DNA from: Clavelina lepadiformis
Lineage: Eukaryota; Chordata; Ascidiacea; Aplousobranchia; Clavelinidae
Assembly (NCBI RefSeq): GCF_947623445.1
Contig: NC_135246.1
Location: 14,057,856-14,121,855 of the forward strand
DNA length: 64,000 bases
Direction of reading: 5' to 3'
The notes below the pieces were generated by a model. The model searched no databases. It saw nothing but the letters and a program-made list of their open reading frames with translations, and was not told the origin of the DNA. Below, in pieces: positions 44,127-56,264 of the stretch (position 1 is the first letter of the stretch; every line of letters begins with the position of its first letter). The translations under genes and the position numbers were made by a program.

Positions 44127-47100
44127 TCATGCAGAACCAGTTTCATGCATATTGCGAACACTTCTTGGGTCAGGCCCTCTGAAGATAAGAATGGCATAAA
44201 CAATATGCAATACAAACACCACAGCTGCAAAAACCTGGAAAACACAAAATAGTATGCATTTCAACTAGCAAGAAGATCTATGTTCATATGTTGTTATACT
44301 GTGAATATAATGACAGAAATTTAGTTTTGAAATCCAGTCCAAGGCTGAAGAAATACATTTTGTTCACTTTGAGTATTTCAACCTTTGTGTTACGTTATTT
44401 TCAGGTAATTAGGGTTCAGTGTCCACCCAAAATATGTACGTGTTAGCCAGAAATTTCCCACAAATTGTTTTGGACTGGATGTGCAAGTGCCCAGGTAAAA
44501 GTAAAAGCCACAGTCTGTCCAAATTCAGTTGCTTTATTCCAGTAGCAATAATGAGGGAGTTGGTTAGTTCATCCTTGAAAAAGTTAACTACAGATTCTAG
44601 GATCAATTCAACCTCGTTAAGAGTTGAAAAAAGGATAAATTAAAGTGTTTAAAAAAGAAAAAACATGAGAGCCTATCCTTTGGTAAATTAAAATCAAACC
44701 TGAAATCATGTGATTGTAATTCGGAGTGAAAATGTTGTAAAATCTTTTAAACTGTTATTACTTATTACTGTATATCACAATTAAAGTCATGTTTACAAAA
44801 CTACCATTTTCCACAAAACCGTATTTGGTGAGACAAATAAGATTTTTTACCACAATCAAGACAACTCTTAATGAATGTTTTGTTGTAATACTTGCAAATG
44901 ATTTTTTCATGTCTGTAATCATAAATACCATTTTCCTAATCGAAGTTTACATACAAAGCAAGCAGCATTATTATGTAATGGATTTTTCATTAATTTTCAT
45001 TATTGACAAACAAGTTAAACACAAGGGACCAAATCCGCATAATGCAAGTATTAAAGTTGTTGAAATGCACAATTGTTTTTTAAATAATTAATAGGCAGAT
45101 AGAGAATGAATTCTTGCATAATGGCTGGCAACTAATTTGCTAAGTGATACCTTTTAGCATGTATACCATCTATTTCTGAGCATGTTATTGCTGTTACAAT
45201 AAGATTTGATTGATTATATAAATAGAGGCTATAATTAGAGCATAAGCGTAAGCACATTTTAACTTGAGTTGAAAATCGTTTATACCTGAATAAACATTCA
45301 CACACTCAGACAGAAGAAACTTGTAGCCCAGTGGTAGACTAACAAAGAAATCACCATATTATATACTTCATGAATCCAACCATTATGGTTGTATTCAGCA
45401 ATCTCTTCAAGCAGATTATGGCAAGTCACCATACATTTCTATTTTTGTTCAATAAGTGATAATTCATACAATAGTTTTTCTTATGATGGAGCAGAAAATT
45501 TTCTTACAAATCCTTTATGCAAACAACTATGTGCAACTGTAGCTAAGTGTCCACTGTTAAATAAGTGCAGGTTAACAACAGAAAGATGTTATCAACCCAA
45601 AGGCAAGCTCTTACATTGGCCAGCTGTTTTGTTCGTGGCAATTGAGTTGTTACATTTTAATGGTTGCTTGTAAAAGACAGAAGTTGGGCTTATAAATATT
45701 CAATTTCATGAATTGTATATACAGTCAATGCAAAAACGATGTCACAGTTAATGTTTTATCATGATAAAACCGTATTAATTGTCATGATCAACGAAACTTA
45801 CATTCAGTAATTGTAACATTCAATAGAATTCTGGATGTTTGCACATGCTCTTTCCCATTTTACGAGCAGTTGCCATTAACTGATTTTGCCATGCCTTCAC
45901 ACAAGAGTTTATGTAGTTATTACAAATTCGTTAATCCTTATTCTCATGCACAATTCCGAGATTGCTGATTGTTAACTGCATGTTATTGTTGTGGTAAAAA
46001 TGCTTGAAGGGCTGTAATCGAAATCTTTGAGGTCTTCATTTTTAACACCATTTTACTAAATGGTTCCATATCATTTTTCATGTATGTTGTTTAAGTTGTG
46101 AGTTATTTTTTAGAAATACTCTGTGGGTCTGTAACGTAAGAATTAGATTTGTTAGTGATGCAAATCCATTCTGTAAATATTTTTAATAAGAATATTCGAA
46201 AAGATATACATTAGTTAACATTCTTGTTAGCATATAAATTGGAGCTGATATCAGATAATTTTAAGCAATACATTGTAGTTCAGCTGGGATTGTTTTAGCG
46301 AATGCCAATTACTGATAATGCAGAGGTGGGCAGTTGGTATTTTGAAAGTCGGTACCGGGACTCAGCAAAAGCTGTACCTATGGTTCCGGTATCCGGTACT
46401 ATTTTAAAAAAGTAGTTCGGTACCGGTACTTTTCGTATACAAGATGCTGCTGCAAATGCAATGTTTGCCACTATTATGCCCACGCTAGAAGTTACTCCAG
46501 GTCAAAACACATATGACGTTACTCGCTTGCAATTTTACTTGACATTTATAGATTAAAAAATCAACTGATGTTAAAATTGGTATAAATGAATATTTAACAT
46601 GTATTTTTGAAAACAAACTTCTTAAAATTCAAAAATAATCACTTGAAAAATACCAAGTACCGACTGAAATTTCTTGAAAATAATTAAACTAAATAATAAG
46701 GCAATTACAGAACTAGCCAATTTTGCTACTGTGGAACAGCTGGTTTTTTTTCAAAATGTGCTTAATAAGAATACAGTTAAGATTTAAACATAGTTTAATG
46801 AAACTCACTGAAGCTGCAGCAGAAAGTCGATAAATATCTGCTACTAGTGGGTCATTTGTCAGTTTTAAGTCATTAGCCTTCTGTGCAGCAACACCAATAG
46901 CTATTACAGCCAATAAGGCACACAAAGCAGAATATCCAAGTTCCTGATAGAAAAACAAAAATTTCAGTACATTATGTCATATGACAATAATCTTGCAACC
47001 ACAAGTAAGATTAATACACGTACATTGTATTTTGAGTTAGCTGATGACAGGTAAAATTCATTAAAAACATATGTGAATAATGATAAAAACCTACTAGGAT

Positions 47101-47519
47101 TTTCCACGGTATCCTTCCACATAGGCCTAAGTTGTATAACTTGAAAAAGTATATCAAAAAACTCATAAAAAGAGTAATGCAATAAAAACTTCCGGCAAAA
47201 GTGATATAGACAAAAGTGCCTAATTCTTTAAGATAGGTGTAACCAGTTGCTGAAATCATGATCAACATCAACAGACTGAATATCTAAATTGAAAGTAAAA
47301 TTACTTCTAGCATATATCATATACATTAATATGCATAAAAAAGGCAGTGTAGAAGGTAATCAACACTAACTAAGAAGAAATCAAAGATAAATACTTATGA
47401 TTTAGCTACAGAGGACACAATCTTACATATTTGTTTGTTTAATAACTTACAAATTGCAGTATTTTGAATATCCCATCTCTGGAAACTAAAAAACCACGGT
47501 CCATTCCTATCGACCCCAT
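44127..47519 (-). CDS. MARVEL-domain four-helix membrane protein (4 exons)
   Basis: Exons (minus): 47451-47519, 47095-47283, 46809-46943, 44127-44234; phases agree and give 166 residues. The plan is that of plasmolipin/MAL/CMTM proteins, which sit in cholesterol-rich membranes and act in vesicle sorting. The N-terminal GFLVSRDGIFKILQF precedes helix 1 (about 24-40), as in plasmolipin. Helix 2 lies near 45-68, helix 3 is ELGYSALCALLAVIAIGVAA (87-106), and helix 4 is VFAAVVFVLHIVYAILIF (132-149). The IPWKIL motif before helix 3 matches the plasmolipin VPWPLV position. The last intron (2.6 kb) contains a hAT-like repeat. Plasmolipin is the nearest remembered relative, but the subfamily is not certain. 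Confidence 0.82.
46321..46690. mobile_element. hAT-like repeat, copy 2
   Basis: It starts CAGAGGTGGGCAGTTGG, typical of a hAT end, and matches 40541-40920 throughout, including the gttactccaggtcaaaac core. It lies in the last intron of the MARVEL gene. The right end is not defined. Confidence 0.68.
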
Positions 47520-48340
47520 ATTTAATGGATTTTTGAAGCAAATTGAAGATTAGCAAAATACTTTTTGGGGAATACAGTTTACAAGTAAACCTATGCCTAT
47601 GATGCTTTAAAAGTAAGGAAAAAAGTATGAAGATGCATGCACATTTACAACTTTTCTTGGTGCATCAATAATATGAAAGCAGTTATATTTGCAAATGATA
47701 CAAGCCCCTTTTACAAGAAAATGCATCAACAAACCAGTTGCATCAGAAACTATTGAAATGATAACAGCTATCCACTAATAAGCTTTGTCACTCAAACTCA
47801 ATGTGTAGAAAAGTAAATTAACGATCTTTTCTATGAAATCTGTTTATTGAAAATCAGGGTGAACGTGCAACTGCAAAACAGAAGTTGACGTGCACATAAT
47901 TCACATTTTCCACAACAATGGCCTCTCATGTCGTTAAGTTTTATTTGTTTACCATCCATTCTATAGGTAGGCTATACAGGCAAATTGGTCTTGAATGTTA
48001 GCCTATGAGTGCTAAACTTAGAATTCAGATTCACAATCAGTTGTTAGACTATATGCAAGTAGAATTTTTGGGCCAAGTTATCAATTGAAGGCCTGATTTG
48101 AAAGTGATACAGTGATATGAACATGAACCAGTATTTGTATACAAATCCAATTTTTCAACTACTGTACATCGTAAGTGCTAAAACGATAACATGTATGGCG
48201 CGTGAGTGCAGCTAATTTTCGGTGGGAGGCGGCGGCATAAAAATACCAGCTGAATTGCGTCAACAAAATCCCCCGCAGCGGTTTTTGTTTTTTCGGCGGG
48301 TAAGTGCTTAACCCGTAACTATTTGCGCTGGTGTACTACC
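47520..48340. other. No gene; 5' flank of MARVEL gene
   Basis: No exon is supported. A short GC-richer patch (about 48195-48300) stands out from the AT-rich surroundings next to the inverted-repeat element. Confidence 0.4.
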
Positions 48341-49508
48341 GGTACGTACTACCAAAGAGATTTAAACACATACAGTAGAAACTTCGCTTTTGCGCATGAC
48401 GTCATTTTTGTTTCTTTTATTCTCTTGGAGCATATTCTACTTTCGACACAGTCACGGTTCACTGCATGTCCAGGGAGTAAATACAACTTAAGCGAGGTGC
48501 TTTCCAGCCATAATAGCATATCCTTAATGACATGTCATAATACTTCAATCGAATATTTAGGTTGATCACAACCATCATAAAAAGAAAAAACAACATTTTT
48601 TTTCAAATGACCTCTGCAAACCTTCCGGCAAGCGAGCAGTTTTAAAGGACGCAACAGATTTGAAATGTCATTTTGTTTCAAAGATACACTTCTTTCGTCA
48701 ATACACTAGCTACACTACATATAAGTGTATGTAAAACAAATTTTACTAACAATGTCAGATCTTTCAAAATGCACTTCACACATTTTCACAGCATCTCGAG
48801 CAAATAGGTTTTTTATGTGCTCGTCGCTTCTGCAAGCCAGCACAATACACTCCAACTTTTCTGCCCAGCTTTCCTTCTCTTTTTTTACAAATTTTCTCGA
48901 AGGTATCTTAAACAGAGTCACGGCAGGTGACCTGTTGTTGCACATTGGTAAACAGCACAAGTTTGCCATTATTTCAGACTATTTAGCCTATTTCAATAAC
49001 TCAAAACCTGCAACATAAGACCTATACTAATGAGTCTTAATCTGTAAAGTTTTTATTCAGCGCGTGGAGCGTAATTTTATGCGAAGATGAAACAATACAA
49101 TATGACTTGGTCTATCTAAATTTTTCATCCATTCATTTTATTTTTCGCCTTAAATGTGGTGAACGAAAAAATCTTCCCGCGCAACTCAAGTAGGCTAGGC
49201 TAAGCCATGCCTTGATACAAAACAGCAGCATTATCAGTTCAAGGAACTGAAACTAAGTTAATTGCTGAACCTAAAACTCTCACCTGATTTCATTAATTAA
49301 TTTCAATTAAATTTAACACCCAATGGATCCCAATAACTGCACCGTAATAATAAGACTAATCTGTTCCAGCAGCAAACAGATCTGAAACTCATTATGTCAA
49401 AACTCGAAAGTAGAATATGCTCCAAGAGAAAAAAGAAACAAAAATGACGTCATGCGCAAAAGCGAAGTTTCTACTCATGTGTTTAAATCTCTTTGGTACT
49501 ACGTACCC
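48341..49508. mobile_element. Inverted-repeat element enclosing a THAP exon
   Basis: A left arm 48341-48445 and a right arm 49404-49508 are inverted copies about 105 bp long with only a few differences. Both carry gcgcatgacgtcattttt, which includes the palindromic CRE/ATF site TGACGTCA. The outer ends are GGTACGTACTACC and GGTACTACGTACC. No clear target duplication was found. The interior holds a THAP-domain ORF, as expected for P-element/THAP9-like transposons, but no transposase catalytic region is present. Confidence 0.65.
48751..48969 (-). CDS. THAP-domain exon
   Basis: The 73 codons run from ATG 48969 to an ATT|GTTAGT donor. The product begins MANLCCLPMCNNRS and has the C2CH zinc pattern: Cys5 or Cys6, Cys10, Cys64 and His67 (MCEVHFE), with the conserved Trp36 between. 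THAP domains bind DNA sequence-specifically and occur in animal transcription factors and P-type transposases. Later exons could not be found between here and the left arm, so the rest is either outside the element or lost. An inverted-repeat element of about 1.17 kb surrounds it. Confidence 0.7.
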
Positions 49509-49799
49509 CATTCATACCAATTTTGCTCCCCTGTCTGTTTGCGAAATAATTTGGGCAGCAAGGTCCATCTAACTTCGGATCAACTGCATACGCAGACTAT
49601 GACGCATTGGCTTCGTTTTAGAAACCATTTGTCTGTATATCGTTTAATGGCGAAAACTAAACGATAGGAATACGAGCAGCAGTAAACTAGGTAGACCTAC
49701 TTAATAATTTAATCTTTGCTTTAATCATGCGCGGCCTGCGGCAAAACACCCCTGTCATTCTCAAAGCAATGCCTTTATTAATACTTAATAGTATTTATA

Positions 49800-51008
49800 A
49801 AGGCGTTGATTTTGGCAGAATCCTAGCAAGAGCATAGAACCCAAAGCAACAAAATTTCAACGTGACGCCGCACAAACTTGAAGCATTGCAACAAGTGTGA
49901 TTAAAGCATCCATACCAGATGGTCAAACATGAACTGGAGCGAAGTAATTGATTTTTGGGTCAAATCACTGCATTTTTATGGCGTCGATTTTGGATCGTTA
50001 TTTGCAAGTAGGCCTACAGTCCTACACGTTAATAAGCTCAAAATTACTACTATTTCCGGTCAATTGGGGCGAGCAAATTAGATACCATCTTAAAGGTAAG
50101 TAAATTTTAGTTAATATTAGCATATGAAAAAGTGGGAACACCGGGTTAGATTTTTCAGCAGAATCGATTGAAATTTTGGTTTGAATCAACGCATTTCCTG
50201 TCATGCTGCTAATGGTGGAGTGTTGTTCGAATACCTGTTAATTTTATCTAAAATTTGTTTTAATTACAAAGTTAATCCTTTTTGTTTTGTTTACCGATTT
50301 TATACCTTATATTTTACATTGTAACGGAAAGTGGGTATATGGCACCTGAACTTGAGAGGTTGACACACTCCACTACAATAAGTACTTGTTGAAATGTTTA
50401 TTGCGGGTGATGATGTATGAGTACCCTCAGAACTAACTGTTCACCTTGACGGCTTATTGTCTTGTGAAGATGACAATAAAGTTGTCTATCTTAACACTAA
50501 ACTTCTTCAAATTGAATTCAACAATGGTTACACAGGAATGACAACTGTATATAGGCCTACTGATTATATTGAAGTTTCTTTGAACAATTACATTTTGACA
50601 AAACATTGGCACGGCAACAGCATAAAGACGTCCATGTTACAGAGTTTATCTTAGTAGACTGAATGCATTGAACAACTGTGAATAATTCACGCAGGATAGG
50701 CAGGCACGACATTTATGTTACGACTTTAAACGGAAAACAGGAAGTCATCGGCACGCAATGCAAGGCTTCGCAAACCAGATTTCCGAAAGCAAGAACTCTA
50801 CACTGTATTCGATCCGTATACTATAATATCCCCTCATTATCACAACATTAACATTACTTCACTGTAGTTCATGCTTGACCATCTGGTAAAGATGCACTAA
50901 TCACGCATGTTGGTTTGCTTCACGTTTGTGTGCGGCCGTGCCGCGTCGCTTTGCCCTTTTGTTGTTTTGGGTTCTATGATCTTGCTAGGATTCTGTCAGA
51001 ATGGCGGT
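49800..51008. mobile_element. Foldback-like element with arms of about 140 bp
   Basis: The left arm, about 49810-49935, is the diverged reverse complement of the right arm, about 50868-51000. Shared blocks read tgaccatctggta, ttgggttctatg and cttgctaggattctg on the right arm. The interior (about 930 bp) has no recognisable protein. Ends and target duplication are not defined. Confidence 0.6.
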
Positions 51009-52561
51009 GGGACTGGGGAACCTTCTTCCAAATAAGTAGTAAAAGTAAAATGTTGAGAGTACCGGGTACATACTATGGTACATACCAGCTACAGGCTGTG
51101 TAGGCAACACAACGACGAAAAAAATGCGTAAAGTAGTGATAAATACGCTTGCAGAAATATAAAGGTAAAGTAGCTTTATATCAAAAACTACAAACTTTTC
51201 CATGGTAGTCTGCTAACTGAGCGTGCTGTTGGGGTTGTGAACAGTTGTTAATTATTATAAATTATAGCTTGATCAACTGTTCGCTAATCTGACTCCATTG
51301 ATAGAGTATTCATTAACCCCTGATAGCCAGTTTAGCGTAACAGCACCAGAACCGAACTGTCAATGCCTTTGAATCATCATTTATTATAGGTTCTCAACGA
51401 AACGGTTACTGTTTTCAGAGCACAGAATAAAGCTGCGTTCAATGGACTAAATTACTGACAGTCAATATCAGGCTAACGCGTTGAACGCTGTAGTACGAAT
51501 TACGTAAATCGGAAGTAATCAAAACGAGATTGCGCATACTAAACACGGCCAAGATAGGCCTATAGTGGAGCGCTTATAGTTAAACACATGAAATAAAGCA
51601 CAAATAAAATTATAATATCATCAGATCTGCACGAGAATTCTGTAGAAATAAAGGCTAATTATGACAATTAGCACAGTACTAGGCCTATTAATACTTTAAT
51701 ACTGGTAATTGATTGGTATTTTGTAATTTATTGATTACATGGATTTAATTGTCATGTCATGACAACAATTGGTTCCATACACGGGCAGTGCCTGCTACAT
51801 ATATTCATAGCAGTATATACTTAGTTTATCAAAAAAATCTGTCGATTGTTGTTGAAATATATGTAGATCCAGATTTTTTACGGTAGTTGTTTTAGTAGTA
51901 AACGTTTTGGTGAAGTGAAACATCATAGGTGTAGACACTTCAGTTCAGACACACTGTTGACACTTCATTGAATTAATTAATACAGCTGAAGCATTATTAA
52001 TGTTTGTGATGTTTTATGCCCAGACTGCAGAGTATGGCAGTTTTCACCAAGATCTCGGGAGCGTATAGGCAAAATACCGGTGTGTAAGGAAGCAACTGGT
52101 ATGCACTGCGACCCGTGGTCCTAGGCTGCCCAGCGTTTCCGCAGGCAAGAATGCGGCATTATATGTTAGAAATCTGGGACAAAATCAGTGTATCTCGTTT
52201 TTTTTTAGAGATGTCGCTTGTAAATACTAATTTTGCAGTTTAAATCGGAGCTAAATTTTGTGTTTCCTTTTTGTTTGGTTAGAAACACCGATTTGTCCTG
52301 GTCTCTGGTGTGCTCTTGCCATACTCTGCTGTCTGGTTTCATACTCTACTCTAATTTTAACTCTACATTGATTTCTTTGTGGTTTGCCGTATTTATTATG
52401 CATAGGCTAGAAGGTAAAGCACCACAGACAGTCAGTTACTTTAGAAATGATTTTTATTATATTTATTATAACCCACAGCCACAGAGTTGTAGTTGATTAA
52501 AAGGGTCTAGTATAAAAGTACACAACCAGATCACGTATTCACGTCACAGTGTGAGTATCTG
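51009..52561. other. No gene seen upstream of HIBADH
   Basis: No supported exon. TATAAAA at 52511-52517, about 230 bp before the HIBADH ATG, could be a core promoter. Confidence 0.35.
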
Positions 52562-52612
52562 GGGTCTAGTATACAAAGGCATCCTGTAATTGTGCGCTTG
52601 TATACTAGACCC
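52562..52612. promoter_or_regulatory. Perfect hairpin before HIBADH
   Basis: GGGTCTAGTATACAA (52562-52576) and TTGTATACTAGACCC (52598-52612) form a perfect 15-bp stem with a 21-nt loop. A third partial copy, gggtctagtata, lies at 52503-52514. It sits 137 bp before the HIBADH start. It may be a tiny repeat element or a paired binding site; no role is shown. Confidence 0.5.
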
Positions 52613-52748
52613 GATGAAAATTATAAGTATTACCGTTGGTTAAAAAAACTTCTTTTACAGCTCATTAACCAACCTTGTTGTACAGCACATAACAATATTA
52701 AAGCTAGTATCGATTAACTGTGTAAGATAAACAGTAAAAGGTCTGAAA

Positions 52749-54655
52749 ATGGCACTTTTAGCATGCAGACATCACTTTACAATGAATGCAAGGACATCAT
52801 GGAAATTGTGGAAGCAAATGCTCAATCGGAATAGTGTAAATTTAGTTTTATACCATTTTGATTAATTATATGGATCTATTTGTAATGAAATGATACAGCA
52901 TTGCAGGCATCACTTATGTATTTTATGCAAATGAAAATGACAAAACACTTAAGTGTATGTTCCTAACTTTTATTAAACTCAATTTTTTTAGTCCACAGTT
53001 GGATTTATTGGACTCGGTAACATGGGAGGTCCAATGGCACTAAATCTACTAAACAAGAGCCATAAGGTTATTGCTTATGATGTGATGGATGCAGCCATTA
53101 AGCCAGTTGCAACAGCAGGGGCACAGGTTGTGTGATTAAAAGTTGTTTTTTTCCAAGTTTTTCAATTTTTATAATCATTAACTAAAGTTGCTTCAACCAG
53201 ACAGTCACAGACCACTTGTTACTATAATTGAACTTGACGAGCTTGACGTTATGTACACATTCAATAGTTTCGTATTGCTAAGTTGATCTTGGACAATTTT
53301 GCAGACTTTATCAAACCTTTTTCTTGTCTGAACTACTTGTACATCTAGTCCATAAGCATACTGGTACAACTACACCTTATTTAAGTGTCTTTATTCACAG
53401 ATAGCAGGAAGCCCAGCAGAAGTAGCAGAAACTGCTAATCAAATTATTACCATGTTACCAAACAGCTCGCATGTACAGGAGGCCTATTGTGGAAAAGAAG
53501 GAATATTGCAATCAGTGCAAAAGAACAGTTTACTGATAGATTGCTCTACTATTGATCCTGTTGTATCAAAGAATGTTGCAAACAGTGCAAAGGAGAAATT
53601 TGCCACATATGTGGATGCCCCTGTGTCAGGTAGGGAAGTCGTTATCATTGCATAGTTAATGTGAAACAATCCACCGTGTTTTTGTTTGTCTAGGTGGGGT
53701 AGGTGCAGCAAAAGGAGCTACCTTAACCTTCATGGTAGGAGGTGAGAGAGAAGAATTTGAAAGAGCTAAGGAAATCTTGCAACACATTGGAAAAAACGTG
53801 GTGCATTGTGGAGAGGTCGGAACAGGAAACGCTGCAAAAATTTGCAACAATATGCTGCTTGCCATTTCAATGATTGGTGTCTCAGAAGCAATGAATCTTG
53901 GTGTAAGGTGAGTTGCTTTAAAATACAGTGAATTATGCAGTGAAAAGGCCTGCTTTGAATTATTCTGTGCTGTTATTTTAGGTTGGGTTTGGATACCAAG
54001 GTTCTGGCTGGAATAATAAACACATCAAGTGGTCGGTGTTGGTCTTCCGATACTTACAATCCTGTTCCTGGTGTTATTGCTGGTGTTCCAAGTAATAATA
54101 ATTATCAAGGAGGTTTCGGAACAGCTCTCATGACAAAAGTTGGTTGCTATTAATTATGTGGTTTACTGGTGGTGTTTCTGGAAATTTCATGGCATTGTAA
54201 TATTCAAATTAGAACTCTTAGGCTTAGACTGGTGTTCATTCTCATTATATCTATTTCTTTGCCTTCATCTTTTATTGGTTATGAATCAAATTACAGCATC
54301 CTTCCTTGTATTGCTGATATCTATGTAAAACATGCCCCCTTTTAGCTCAAAGCACATTTAGATTTTTTAATTTAGTTCACCTAGAATACCATACACAATT
54401 ACACATACTTAGGTTTTAATCGTGATCTACTCAATTATATATGTAGGGTGATATTTAAACTTGCATAAATGTCGTTTGTTATTATTTGTGAAGGATTTAG
54501 GTCTGGCACAGCAAGCGGCGAGTGACACAAAATCAGTTACATCTCTTGGTTCATCAGCTCTCCAGATATATCGATTGCTCTGCGAAAAAGGTTATGCCGA
54601 AAAAGATTTTTCTTCCATTTTTGATTACATCAGCAAACCAGTAGATATGAAGTGA
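52749..54655 (+). CDS. HIBADH: 3-hydroxyisobutyrate dehydrogenase, mitochondrial (6 exons)
   Basis: Exons: 52749-52835, 52992-53126, 53401-53629, 53694-53907, 53982-54138, 54494-54655; phases agree and give 327 residues against 336 in human. The enzyme oxidises 3-hydroxyisobutyrate to methylmalonate semialdehyde with NAD+ in valine breakdown. Exon 1 ([10 protein letters not shown]...LNRNS) is basic and lacks acidic residues, as expected of a mitochondrial targeting peptide. The NAD-binding motif [13 protein letters not shown] starts at residue 33. The substrate loop [13 protein letters not shown] and the catalytic-lysine motif [11 protein letters not shown] (Lys199) are both present, and the C-terminus has DFSSIFDYI. 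All expected motifs are kept, so the gene looks functional. Confidence 0.94.
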
Positions 54656-55098
54656 AAATGTGAGACTTTGCACCTCCATCTAAAATGTGCATTTTTGAGT
54701 TCACATCCAAAATTACCTAATCTTATCTAACCATGCTTATGACCAGCAACAAAATAATTGAAATATGTTGTACTCACATTACACAAGTGCTTTGTTCATG
54801 TGGAATATTTTTTTTTAAATTACTGCTTTGTAGTGATGCAAGTTATCATGACATATTTATGCTAGAAAAATGTTATTGTAACATAGTTGTTTAATTATGG
54901 TCTCTTTTTGTGTACTTTTCAAAATACAATGCACTTACTTTCATTGAAAGCATATGGTAGATATGGTAGATATTTTACTCCTGAAATGTTTCCATATTTG
55001 ATTTTAATGTGCTTTTCTTATTTTGGAACCCTTGAATGTTATTCGATGCCAGCTATTTCCATTACTATCTATTGCTAACATCACATTTGCTTATCAGT

Positions 55099-55104
55099 AA
55101 TAAA
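55099..55104 (+). terminator. Possible HIBADH polyadenylation signal
   Basis: AATAAA lies about 445 bp after the HIBADH stop codon; no closer canonical hexamer was noticed. Confidence 0.4.
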
Positions 55105-56264
55105 TATTTCTGAAAACCTTGCATACTTTCAATTATGTACATGTTATTGCCATAGATGTGGGGTTTGCCAAACCTAGGGATAGGCCAATTTGAACCCAAA
55201 TTTATTAAGATTTACAAAAGTGCATGATTCAGGATACCTCTGAAAATAATCATTACCTGTAAAATTATTAAGTCTGCCAAAAAAATATCATCACGCACAT
55301 TGTAAACCACAAAAGCAAGGGTAGAAATAAAATACATTGGAATTATTGTTTTCTAGAATTTTTAATTGATAACAACATATGCGCTGTGCGGCAGGTATAC
55401 AAATAGATTTAGGATTGTTTCATGTCAAGTTGTTATCAGTTGAATTTCTGTCTTGGCACATCCCTGGCTTAATCTAAAGCAGAAAATCTTGGCGAAGTAA
55501 TCTGCACAGATGAACCATGTGCAGCAACCAGACGGTATTTAACTAAGGGTGAAACAAGTAACTTTATAACTTGTTCTACTAAATTCGTACAACTTTATCC
55601 GAACAGAAATAAAAAAATGACATTTTTTTCTGTAATATGTCTATTCAAATACGCTTATGAACCAGTATTTGTTTTTGTCAGAAGTAGTCCGCAACTGACA
55701 ATATCTTATTACAGCAGAAATTGAACCCAAAATACGCGGTAAATTAACTCAGGAAGGCAGTAACAAGAATGAAATATTGCAGTTGCTACAGATCAAAAAC
55801 GAGAAGTCTGAATTTTCCTCAAATACAGTGTAATAAAAGCAATTTTTTGGTATCAAGAATGACTAATAGCACAGAAACCAGAAGATGTAGAAAAATAATA
55901 GACGTTTACATATACTAAGCATCATTTTGAATGGCTAGTGGTCATACTGTTATGAGAAGGTCACTCAATACAATGCAAGGCCCTCTTCAATGACACTTTA
56001 GGTAAATCTTATGGGCAAAACACAAAGCATTATACCGTGAAAGAGCCACAGAGTTTAAAATGAATGTCCAATGCTTGCCGGTAATGCTTCAATAAGTGTA
56101 ATCTCACGCAATATCTAATCTTACCGAAATAAATAAACACTAGCAGGAAAGTTAATGAATTTTTGAAAGGCCCTAAGAACTACGAATGTAAAAACATTAC
56201 TAGGTTTCAAAATACGAAAAACAAATTGTTCATTATCTTCAGGGTTATGATTAATGTGAAGTCA
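55105..56264. other. Convergent intergenic region
   Basis: The stretch lies between the 3' ends of HIBADH (+) and CNPY2 (-). No exon or repeat is supported. Confidence 0.5.

Noticed and set aside
44789-45091. 100-codon plus-strand ORF inside the MARVEL gene intron
   Set aside because: AT-rich composition, no family likeness, and opposite to the host gene.
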